DNA of 14,112 bases from Dysgonamonadaceae bacterium (GTDB taxonomy: Bacteria > Bacteroidota > Bacteroidia > Bacteroidales > Azobacteroidaceae): positions 1 through 14,112 of the forward strand of contig JAITTA010000263.1 in the NCBI GenBank assembly GCA_031287395.1, written 5' to 3'. Below the pieces are notes generated by a model. It was given only the letters and a program-made list of their open reading frames with translations, was not told the DNA's origin and did no database searches. Positions 1-8,047 of this stretch are shown here, piece after piece. Position 1 is the first letter of the stretch, and each line of letters starts with the position of its first letter. The translations under genes and the position numbers were made by a program.

Positions 1-956
1 CCTTTTTCAGGATCGAAAACCAACTCGGTATGCCGATTGATAGACAATCCCGGACTTGTGCCGAATAATAACCAGTTTCCCTGACTTTTCGAAACGAAGT
101 AATCATTGGTTACATCCGACAAAAAGAATTTTTTATCCATACAATGATAGCGTACAAAAATATTCAAAGAGTCGTATGATTCGGTATAACGTTTCGAAGT
201 GTAGTACGAATCCGAATAAGTACGTGCTAAATCGTCGAACGAACGGATGTTGTTTTCCGCCAAAACAGCGTTGGATTCCAAAAAGACGGTTTTCCAGCTA
301 ACGACGGTATCTCCTTCGAGAACCAGGTTTTTCAGAATTGTATCGTTTGCCGTCTTTTCAAATGCTTCACGCATAATCGAATATTCGGGATGTTCTTTCA
401 ACCAATCGTACATGGATTGAACGGGAGGTTCCAGAACATCGTTGATTACATGTATGATACCATTAGTCATAACAATATCCATCGTATCCACTTGAGTCGA
501 ATTATTCAGAATTGTATTTTTAATACCTTGAGTAATATCCATTTTGATAAATCCGCCCTGTCTGGTAGGTTCGGGTAGAGAACCCGAAGTGAAGGAAGCA
601 GATGAATAGACTGTATTGTACATGTGGTAATACAGCATCTCCCGGATAGCATTTTCATTCATTTGAGCGATACCGGATATTCCGTTACGCTGAAAGTATT
701 TCCGGAAAGCTTCATCCGTGGGTGCAAACAGTGTAATGGTCCCGTAAAGATTAAGCACTTCATCCAATTTAGTTGCCTCAAGTGCCTGCATAAGAATGGA
801 GTAAGAAGGCTTATCCTGTAAATAAGTGGTGATGCTCCATTTATTTTTATCCAAGACCAATGTACCTGAATTATCTTCTTCACAGGAAAAGACACCGGCC
901 AGTACCAAGCAGATGAATGCAAGTTTCAAAATATGATTTAACTTATTTGTTTCCAT
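1..956 (-). CDS. FAS1 (fasciclin) domain lipoprotein, 3' end beyond the window
   Basis: The frame is open from the ATG at 956 down to base 1, giving 318 residues without a stop, so the C terminus is missing. The N terminus is a lipoprotein signal: a basic and hydrophobic stretch ending in VFSC, with the lipidated Cys at residue 25 followed by acidic EED, which in Bacteroidota is compatible with export to the cell surface. The first FAS1 domain covers about residues 40-178. It has the family's H1 motif (TLFAPTDEAF, about 75-84) and H2 motif (NGIIHVINDVLEPP, about 165-178). A second, more divergent domain seems to start near residue 180. FAS1 domains are adhesion or binding modules with no known catalysis. 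The gene begins four bases after the SusD stop, so it is almost certainly co-transcribed and probably an accessory surface protein of the SusC/SusD complex. The ligand is unknown. Confidence 0.88.
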   Translation of the reverse strand, partial: METNKLNHILKLAFICLVLAGVFSCEEDNSGTLVLDKNKWSITTYLQDKPSYSILMQALEATKLDEVLNLYGTITLFAPTDEAFRKYFQRNGISGIAQMNENAIREMLYYHMYNTVYSSASFTSGSLPEPTRQGGFIKMDITQGIKNTILNNSTQVDTMDIVMTNGIIHVINDVLEPPVQSMYDWLKEHPEYSIMREAFEKTANDTILKNLVLEGDTVVSWKTVFLESNAVLAENNIRSFDDLARTYSDSYYTSKRYTESYDSLNIFVRYHCMDKKFFLSDVTNDYFVSKSQGNWLLFGTSPGLSINRHTELVFDPEK

Positions 957-960
957 GTTT

Positions 961-2526
961 CTAATTATAATAAGGATTTTGCTCCAATTTCGGATTAGAA
1001 GCCAAAGCATCGGCATTCAACGGCAGATACCAGCTTTCCTGATTTACAAGCCTCGGCGCCAACGTTAATTGCTGAACTCCGCTTACCGACGCCAGCACTC
1101 TATCGACCAATAATTCCTTGTGCCTGAAATTATCCCGCGTAGCAAAACGTACCAATTCAAACCATCGTTTTCCTTCCCCTATCAATTCACGGGCACGTTC
1201 ATCAAGTATTGCATTATCCATTTCGTAAGTAGTGGAAGGCATTACTTTAGGATAAGAACTTATGCCGTATGCGCGCGACCGGATAGTATTGATCAAGTCT
1301 GCCGCTTCTGCCAGCCGGTCGGGATGATCCTCGTAACGGTGGGCTAGCGCTTCCGCTTTCATCAGTAAAATTTCAGGATACCGGTAATATATCCAGCGCG
1401 CGTCGTTCGTATTGGATGAATATTTTGCAATATACCGGGAAGAAGGAGAATAGGATACCACCGCTCCTTTTTCGGGAACAGGTCCTGCAGGAGGCACTGC
1501 GCTGCGATAATCCGCCAATGTCGTGTATGAGAATAATTCATCGACATTATTGGGTACTAACCAGAAACCGGTTGCAGTAAACCAGCTACGCAAATTATTA
1601 CGCTGATTATTCAACAGGGAATTGGCGTATGATTCAAAAATAGTCTCATCCGAAGTTCCCTGAGTAAAGATAGAACCGTAATTAACTCCCGGTATCAGGA
1701 CGTATTTCCTTGAATCGATTATATCGTTGCAATTACTGATTACTTTATCGTAATAAGTACTCTTTACGCCGGCATCATTCGTCAGGGAAGCTCTCCAAAG
1801 ATACACATCGGCCAGGACGGCCATCGCCGTATACCGGGTGGCGCGACAACGGCTGTACACCTGATTATCATACCATACAGGCAAGGAAGTTTTCGCCGTT
1901 TCGAGATCGGATTCTATCTGATCGAATAAAGCATCCATAGTGACTTTTGGTTGATTATAATCCTGAACATCCGATTCGGAAGGTACCAGTACCAACGGCA
2001 CTTCCCGGAATGTTCTTGCCAACCAGAAATAAACAAATCCACGTACGAAATAAGCTTCACCCATTAATTCCTTTTCGTCCGTAAAAGCAGGATCTTTACT
2101 TTTAATGCCGGGAATGTACTTAATGGCCTGATTCGCCTGATTGATGATCTTATAAAACTGGGTAAACTTGGTAGTAACATCACCCGGCGCGGTATTCAGG
2201 TTATCAATATTCTCTTTATTGACCTGATCCGCAGCATATTTTCCGGGATTCACCGCCAATAAATCGCCTCGCAAATCACCCCAGTAAACATAACTTTCAA
2301 CCGGAGAGATCGCCGTAGCCGACATATTCGCCGTCTTCAGGTCGTGCGCCGTAGATCCTAAATAAGAATAAAGCCCGGCAATAGCTGCTACCGCATGTTC
2401 ATTCGACTGCCAAAACTGCTCGAAAGTAAGTTTTCCCTGGGGTTCGACGTCCAGAATATCGTCACAAGACATGAAATTTGCGGCCCAAAAACATATAATT
2501 ATTATAAGTATATTCTTCTTTCTCAT
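961..2526 (-). CDS. SusD/RagB-family outer-membrane glycan-binding lipoprotein
   Basis: The product has 521 residues, a usual length for the family. SusD proteins are surface lipoproteins that sit as a lid on the SusC channel and capture oligosaccharides. The signal peptide ends in FMSC with the lipidated Cys at residue 21, followed by DD, a surface-export-like acidic patch. Family landmarks seen in order are the N-terminal DVEPQG segment (26-31), YKIINQANQAI (125-135), GEAYFVRGFVYFWLARTF (156-173), the TPR-like helix with MAVLADVYLWRA (235-246), RYPEILLMKAEAL (382-394), ARELIGEGKRWFELVR (445-460), and the C-terminal LPLNADALASNPKLEQNP block (501-518). The gene lies 12 bases after the SusC stop, the standard SusC-SusD order. 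The substrate cannot be read from the sequence, because binding-site residues are not conserved between family members. Confidence 0.96.
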   Translation of the reverse strand: MRKKNILIIIICFWAANFMSCDDILDVEPQGKLTFEQFWQSNEHAVAAIAGLYSYLGSTAHDLKTANMSATAISPVESYVYWGDLRGDLLAVNPGKYAADQVNKENIDNLNTAPGDVTTKFTQFYKIINQANQAIKYIPGIKSKDPAFTDEKELMGEAYFVRGFVYFWLARTFREVPLVLVPSESDVQDYNQPKVTMDALFDQIESDLETAKTSLPVWYDNQVYSRCRATRYTAMAVLADVYLWRASLTNDAGVKSTYYDKVISNCNDIIDSRKYVLIPGVNYGSIFTQGTSDETIFESYANSLLNNQRNNLRSWFTATGFWLVPNNVDELFSYTTLADYRSAVPPAGPVPEKGAVVSYSPSSRYIAKYSSNTNDARWIYYRYPEILLMKAEALAHRYEDHPDRLAEAADLINTIRSRAYGISSYPKVMPSTTYEMDNAILDERARELIGEGKRWFELVRFATRDNFRHKELLVDRVLASVSGVQQLTLAPRLVNQESWYLPLNADALASNPKLEQNPYYN

Positions 2527-2538
2527 TGCTCATAAAGA

Positions 2539-5500
2539 TTAAAAATTCAACCAAAATTGTAAACTATACGTGATAGGGATCGGAGTCAGGGCCTCATCCT
2601 TCCCGAGGCTGAACGGATCGTTCCTATTTGCATTGATAGACGGATCCACTCCTGAATATTTGGTCCATATACCCAAATTGGAAACGGTAAATCCGATTTT
2701 TGCACCTCTCATTTTCAACCGTGCCAATGTATGATGCTGAAAAATATAACTCAGAGAGAGGGTATTGAATTTGATGTAGGAACCGTCTTCAACATAGCGG
2801 TCACTTCCGACGAAGTTGTGTCCTGCTCCGTACAAAGCACGCGGCACATCGGTAATATCGCCTTGTTTCCTCCATCTCCTCAGTACTGCCTGAGTCTGAT
2901 TATTGTTCGTATACATATCGGTGGTATTCATTTTGGCCACGTTGATGATATCGAATCCGTACTGGTAACTGAAATTGGCGAATAATTCCCAGGCTTTATC
3001 GTACTTCAACCGAACCAGAAAACCTCCGAAAAAATCCGGATTGTTGTTACCGATAATGGTTACATCCTGTTTATCAATAATTCCATCGTGATTCAAATCG
3101 GCATAAATGGCATCTCCCCCGGTAAAAGGTTCTCCATCCTGTTTCATCCATCGTATAGGAACTTTTTCACCGTGCAAATTCGTAATAAAAGTTCCGCCGG
3201 CATCTTTTACGAAAGCATCTTCGTCCCTACTGAAAACGCCCAGATACTTTAATCCGTAGATCGTACCCACTTCGTTGCCTACATTCACCAGCGACAAGAA
3301 TTTTCCATTGTCCAAAGCATTTTCCTGAACGACCGGTTCGTTATTCGGAAGTTCGATTACCTTGCTTTTTGTTTTCGTAATATTAAACGAAAGTTGTAAA
3401 TCCCATTTATCCGTCACAACCGGCCGGCCGGTAATTGCGGTTTCGAAGGACCGTCCTCTGATAGTTCCGAAGTTCCGGGTCATCGCTTCAAATCCCGAAG
3501 TATTGGCAAGAGGAGCGTTGACAATCAAATCTTTTGTGGTTGAAAAACTGACATCACCGGTAAAGCTCAATCTGTTCTTAAAAGCCCCGAGGTCCAACCC
3601 GATGTTTGAGGAGGTTGTTTTTTCCCAACGAAGGTCCTGCAATTTAATATTATCGGAAGTAACGCCCATCATATCAATGAACGGCGCATTGGCGCTATAC
3701 GTAAAATAATTGATTGCGGTTAGTCCCAATCGTCTTAATATATCATTGCTCGGCGTACGTCCCGTAACACCGTAGCTTCCTCTCACTTTGAACTCGTCAA
3801 AAAATTTCAATGCTTTTTCAAAACGAGGTTCCGAGATCGGGCGCCAAAAACCCGATATGGCCGGAAAATAACCAAATCGGTGATCTTTTCCGAAAGTAGA
3901 GCTTCCTTGCCGGCGAATAGAACCCGACAATGCATAACGAGTGCTGTATGAGTAATACAACTGCAAAACATTCGAAAGGCTCCGGATCAGATTCTTTTCC
4001 GAACCAATGGTTGTTAAAATATCGGAAAGGTAAGGATTATTCAGTGATTCGGAAGGAAGATTAGTCCCTGTAAGAATAATTCTTTTAGTACTTATATCTT
4101 CGTATATACTGTACAATCCTGTCACCAGACTATGTTCATCCTTACTCAACGTATAGGTTATATCATTTTTCGCATACAAAGTAAAAGAGTTCAAATCATC
4201 CACATCTGCCTTATTGACATTATCGTTGATGATGAAATTCATATTATTTTCCCGGTAATAATCGTAGCCTGTGGCGCTGTGCGGTAAAAACCGGTCTTTT
4301 GTTATGGCTTCATGCGTGGCGGCGACCAGGCCGTTTATCTGTAAATTCCGTACAGGAGAGAAGCGAATTTGCACTTTTGCATCCAAACGGTTTACATAAT
4401 CCATTGCTTCCGCCAGTTTAAGTATGGCCACAGGATTCTGGAGATCGTTCTGAAATCCGTTGTTTCCCGGAAAGAAGAAAGACGGCAAGGAGTTTCCGTA
4501 TTCGTCTTGGGTATATACCGGTAACACCGGCGACTTCCGGATGACAAGATTCCCGATATTATTGATATAGCTACTCTGTTTCGAACTGCTTGAATAGGAA
4601 ATATCGCTATTGATATTCAGATTATCGGAGACGGAATAATCGAAATTAAACCTTCCGTTGAGACGATTGAATCCTGTTTCTATGACAGGCCCTGTTTCAT
4701 CGTGGTATCCGAGACTTACGTTGTACTTAGCCGATTCTCCTCCCCCGATAATGGAAGCGCTGTAATCCTGGGTGAATCCTTGTTTCATATTGATTTCATC
4801 CTGCCACGAAGTGTTGTTGTTGTAATTTTCGTAGTCTAAAGAACCTTTTTCCAGGAACAAATTACGGATCGTACTTGTCAACAAATCCAATCCTACCCCA
4901 AAACGATTCTGATAGGCTTCCAGAATCAGGGTTTTATACTGATCTCCATTCAATAAGGGAAGAGAGCTTTGGGGTCTCTTTATTCCCCAGGATGCATTGG
5001 CATTGACACGCGGTTTGACGCTGTCGCCCCGTTTGGTCGTAATCACAATCACCCCGTTAGCGCCGTCGGAACCCCACAATGCCGTAGCTGCGGCATCTTT
5101 CAGGATATTAATAGTTTCAATATCGTTTACCGAAATATTGAGTAACTCGCTCATTCCCTGTGGATTATTCACGTCCACCACTTCTTCCGTTTTAAACGGC
5201 ACATTGTCGACAACAATCAGAGGCTTTGTACCCAAACCCACCGACGAAGCTCCACGCACCTGTATGGCCGAACCGGAACCGGGGTCTCCCGAATTCATAG
5301 AAATCATCAATCCGGGCACCTGTCCTTCAAGCACCTGATCGATTGAAATGGCCGGTATCGATTCGAAATCTTCCATTTTAATGGTGGTCATCGCCGCCGT
5401 ACGGTCGGCTTGAGAAAGGAATCCCCCGGTACTGACCGGCCGTTTCGCCGAAACGACAACTTCCGAGAAAGTGACTTCATCTTCCTGCATCGTAACATTC

Positions 5501-5793
5501 ACCACAGTCTGCCCTTTGACGGCTTTTGCCACCTTTTTCATTCCGATCATACTGAAGTGCAATGAGTCGGCCTTAATAGAAACCCCTATTTGAAAGATAC
5601 CATTTATGTCGGTTACGGTACCACTCACAATACGGTTGTCTTTGTCCTTTTCAAACACAGAAACTCCAGGTAGAGGCAAGCCTTCGGCATCGGAAACTTT
5701 TCCTCTTACAACCGTGTTTTGCTGTGCGTACAAGTGCATGAATCCCGATAGAATTATCGCGATTACTGTCATTATGAAATATTTTTTCCTCAT
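2539..5793 (-). CDS. SusC/RagA-family TonB-dependent outer-membrane transporter
   Basis: The product has 1084 residues, typical for SusC. It should import oligosaccharides across the outer membrane using TonB energy. A signal peptide ends near LYA-QQ (residues 21-25). A carboxypeptidase-D-like regulatory domain follows (about 28-105), then the plug with IQVRGASSVG (178-187), LIVVDNVPF (192-200) and ILKDAAATALWGSDGANGV (230-248). The remainder is the 22-strand barrel, ending in aromatic LQFWLNF. Near the C terminus is the common SusC EF-hand-like loop (D899, N901, D903, D907, D910), followed by GNNNPDFFGGF. There is no N-terminal STN domain, so control through a FecR/ECF-sigma pair by this protein is unlikely. 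An in-frame ATG lies upstream at 5826, but it would overlap the end of the preceding gene and add 11 residues before the signal peptide. The ATG at 5793, followed by RKKYF, is the better start. Confidence 0.96.
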   Translation of the reverse strand: MRKKYFIMTVIAIILSGFMHLYAQQNTVVRGKVSDAEGLPLPGVSVFEKDKDNRIVSGTVTDINGIFQIGVSIKADSLHFSMIGMKKVAKAVKGQTVVNVTMQEDEVTFSEVVVSAKRPVSTGGFLSQADRTAAMTTIKMEDFESIPAISIDQVLEGQVPGLMISMNSGDPGSGSAIQVRGASSVGLGTKPLIVVDNVPFKTEEVVDVNNPQGMSELLNISVNDIETINILKDAAATALWGSDGANGVIVITTKRGDSVKPRVNANASWGIKRPQSSLPLLNGDQYKTLILEAYQNRFGVGLDLLTSTIRNLFLEKGSLDYENYNNNTSWQDEINMKQGFTQDYSASIIGGGESAKYNVSLGYHDETGPVIETGFNRLNGRFNFDYSVSDNLNINSDISYSSSSKQSSYINNIGNLVIRKSPVLPVYTQDEYGNSLPSFFFPGNNGFQNDLQNPVAILKLAEAMDYVNRLDAKVQIRFSPVRNLQINGLVAATHEAITKDRFLPHSATGYDYYRENNMNFIINDNVNKADVDDLNSFTLYAKNDITYTLSKDEHSLVTGLYSIYEDISTKRIILTGTNLPSESLNNPYLSDILTTIGSEKNLIRSLSNVLQLYYSYSTRYALSGSIRRQGSSTFGKDHRFGYFPAISGFWRPISEPRFEKALKFFDEFKVRGSYGVTGRTPSNDILRRLGLTAINYFTYSANAPFIDMMGVTSDNIKLQDLRWEKTTSSNIGLDLGAFKNRLSFTGDVSFSTTKDLIVNAPLANTSGFEAMTRNFGTIRGRSFETAITGRPVVTDKWDLQLSFNITKTKSKVIELPNNEPVVQENALDNGKFLSLVNVGNEVGTIYGLKYLGVFSRDEDAFVKDAGGTFITNLHGEKVPIRWMKQDGEPFTGGDAIYADLNHDGIIDKQDVTIIGNNNPDFFGGFLVRLKYDKAWELFANFSYQYGFDIINVAKMNTTDMYTNNNQTQAVLRRWRKQGDITDVPRALYGAGHNFVGSDRYVEDGSYIKFNTLSLSYIFQHHTLARLKMRGAKIGFTVSNLGIWTKYSGVDPSINANRNDPFSLGKDEALTPIPITYSLQFWLNF

Positions 5794-5803
5794 ATCTAAA
5801 GAT

Positions 5804-8035
5804 TTAATAACGTGAGGTAAATGCATTATCGATCACTTGAATGATTCCATCGGAAGAAATAAGATTCTGCGGCCTATTTTTCGGATCCGATACAACAACT
5901 GTGGCCGATACTTCATCAACACTTTTTAGTACTATTGTTTTTCCGGTAAAGGATACTTCTATCGGGAAATACGCCTCTTTGTTCGGATTCGACCGTTCCG
6001 CATCTACACTTTGTGTGAAGAATGTTCCGGTCGTATTACCCGTAGTGAAAATTTCCTCGGCAGGAATAAAGAAATACCGGAGGTAATTGATAAGCCGCAT
6101 CTTTTCCCCATCGGTCAGATCCGGTGTTCCTTCCGGTTTCTGGTTGCCAGTCTTAGGTAATAAACCGGCTTCCTGAGCCTCGATGACGGATTGATTGGAA
6201 GGTACGAATAACGTGAATTTGCGTCCGGTATTAGCTGATGTAATGCCGTCGAAATCGGTAATATTCAGTATCCCTGCTTCTGCACATAATTCTTTGAATT
6301 TATAATATTGCGGGTTGACCGGAATAAAATACGGATTTTCCGGGTCCGGAGCCTGACTTCTGGTGATCTGATTCCATATCGTATAAGTCGGGTAAAACAA
6401 AAGTTTGTTGATCCCATGAAAATAACCGTTGCTCATCTGATGGTCGGCATCGATGATCGTCGCCACCGAGTCGCGTTCACTGGCAAAAATTTTACCGTCT
6501 TCCACCACCACATAACTCGTGTTCTGAGCACGATAGAAGCCATTCGGCATATTATTGGCGGGTAAATCATTGAAGAGAACAATACAATTTCCGACAATGG
6601 CATTCATTTCGCTCAGGGATAAGGGAGTCGGGTCGGAACCGATAAGCGGTAATTTGAAAAATCCGGGAGGCCTGTTATTCGGCGGATAATCCAGCCATAC
6701 AATCCTTTGTTCTTTGAAAGCGTCGTTTACAGGTGCAAAGATCGTAAATTTCGATTGATCGCTCATCAATGAAGTCCATATATTTGTCAGGTTCAGCATT
6801 TCGGCAAAATACCAGTACTCGGGAGCAAAGAAGGCCGGTCCTGTCACTGCGGTGAAAAGCCGGGGTTCAATGGTTTTGTTTACTTCGTAAAATAAACCGT
6901 TACTGGCCATCTTAACCGATTTGATGTCCGAGCGCGTAATATTGATTACATCTCCCAGAGAACTTACGGCTAAATTCCGTTCCATTTTCGAAGGCCAATT
7001 CAATTCGTTCGAAATATGAGCGGAAAAAAGCGCCGCCAGGGTATGTTTCGGTATCGAATCCCATTCGTTATGAAAACTGGGTAACAGCTTATTGTTTAGA
7101 TAATTAGAAAAGGCTTCTTTGGAAGGAATATAGGCTGTCAGGGAATAATAAGTAGTGACGCCCCGGATGGTAGTTCTCGGATTCTCCGTATCGAGAAACT
7201 GATTGATAGAATAAGAACGCGTATACAAGGAATCTACCATCCCGTCGCCGTTTATATCTCCGTTATTTCCCTGGGCAATCGTCGCCTGCCGGGCAGCATC
7301 GTCATAAACATAATTGACAAAATATTTTTGCAGGAATTTGTTGTATTCCGCATAGTCTTTATTCGTATCCAACTCTTCTGCAATATTCAAAGGAGGATCC
7401 ATCACCCTGTCGATCACATAGCAAGCCCCATTTCCGGCCGAAATATCGGCTTTCAATACAGAAGCTCCCATAATATTCATATTCGTCTCCGTGTTCAGAT
7501 AGGCATCGGGACCGTATACAAATCTGTAATCATCGGTAGTCAACCCGGCCGACCGGAGATAATTCGGAGTATATACCTGGAACATTTTGCTCGTATGGTA
7601 AACTTTTCTCACCCTACCGGAGGACAATTCCACCTCAAACGGGACGCTTGAACGCGTTTCGTATTTGAACATATTCGAGGCCATAAATTGTCCGTAGAAA
7701 TACATCCATCTCATAATGTGGTATTTCACGAGCGGTTCCAAAACAGTAACAGGAATCATTTCAACCGAATGATATTCCGGATGATTCGCAAAATACCTTT
7801 CAAAAGCGGCATTGTTTGGAGCCATCACCGTAAAAAGCCCGGAAGAACTCAATTCATCTTTTAGTCCGGGTACTTTATCAATCGCGGAAACAAAAATGGA
7901 AAGTTCAGGATCGGCAACCAATTGGGCATAAATTTCCGCCTCCATTCCCTCAGGCGGATCATAATAGCTCCCGAATTCTCTTTCACAACCTAAAATGATT
8001 ACAAGAATCATTAGAAATAATAGCGTTTTCTTCAT
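5804..8035 (-). CDS. Large lipoprotein with four tandem FAS1 (fasciclin) domains
   Basis: The 743-residue product has a lipoprotein signal (MKKTLLFLMI...ILGC, Cys17). Four FAS1 units can be traced by paired H1-like and H2-like motifs. Unit 1 has LFTVMAPNNAAF (67-78) and NGACYVIDRVMDPP (202-215). Unit 2 has TAYIPSKEAF (300-309) and NGLFYEVNKTIEP (379-391). Unit 3 has FTIFAPVNDAF (430-440) and NGYFHGINKLL (536-546). Unit 4 has FTLFVPSNQSV (607-617) and DGIIQVIDNAF (729-739). Unit 2 carries an insertion with a dockerin/EF-hand-like loop, DINGDGMVDS (260-269), although the last ligand position is Tyr rather than Asp or Glu. The gene starts 12 bases after the propeller gene and ends 10 bases before the SusC start, so it belongs to the same operon. 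The likely role is surface binding or adhesion next to SusC/SusD, perhaps in place of SusE/SusF. The ligand is unknown. Confidence 0.92.
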   Translation of the reverse strand: MKKTLLFLMILVIILGCEREFGSYYDPPEGMEAEIYAQLVADPELSIFVSAIDKVPGLKDELSSSGLFTVMAPNNAAFERYFANHPEYHSVEMIPVTVLEPLVKYHIMRWMYFYGQFMASNMFKYETRSSVPFEVELSSGRVRKVYHTSKMFQVYTPNYLRSAGLTTDDYRFVYGPDAYLNTETNMNIMGASVLKADISAGNGACYVIDRVMDPPLNIAEELDTNKDYAEYNKFLQKYFVNYVYDDAARQATIAQGNNGDINGDGMVDSLYTRSYSINQFLDTENPRTTIRGVTTYYSLTAYIPSKEAFSNYLNNKLLPSFHNEWDSIPKHTLAALFSAHISNELNWPSKMERNLAVSSLGDVINITRSDIKSVKMASNGLFYEVNKTIEPRLFTAVTGPAFFAPEYWYFAEMLNLTNIWTSLMSDQSKFTIFAPVNDAFKEQRIVWLDYPPNNRPPGFFKLPLIGSDPTPLSLSEMNAIVGNCIVLFNDLPANNMPNGFYRAQNTSYVVVEDGKIFASERDSVATIIDADHQMSNGYFHGINKLLFYPTYTIWNQITRSQAPDPENPYFIPVNPQYYKFKELCAEAGILNITDFDGITSANTGRKFTLFVPSNQSVIEAQEAGLLPKTGNQKPEGTPDLTDGEKMRLINYLRYFFIPAEEIFTTGNTTGTFFTQSVDAERSNPNKEAYFPIEVSFTGKTIVLKSVDEVSATVVVSDPKNRPQNLISSDGIIQVIDNAFTSRY

Positions 8036-8047
8036 AATATATTCTTT

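Noticed and set aside
5794..5826. A longer SusC start at 5826 giving 11 extra residues.
   Set aside because: It would overlap the last codons of the FAS1 gene and put non-signal sequence before the signal peptide. The ATG at 5793 directly precedes the basic n-region RKK.
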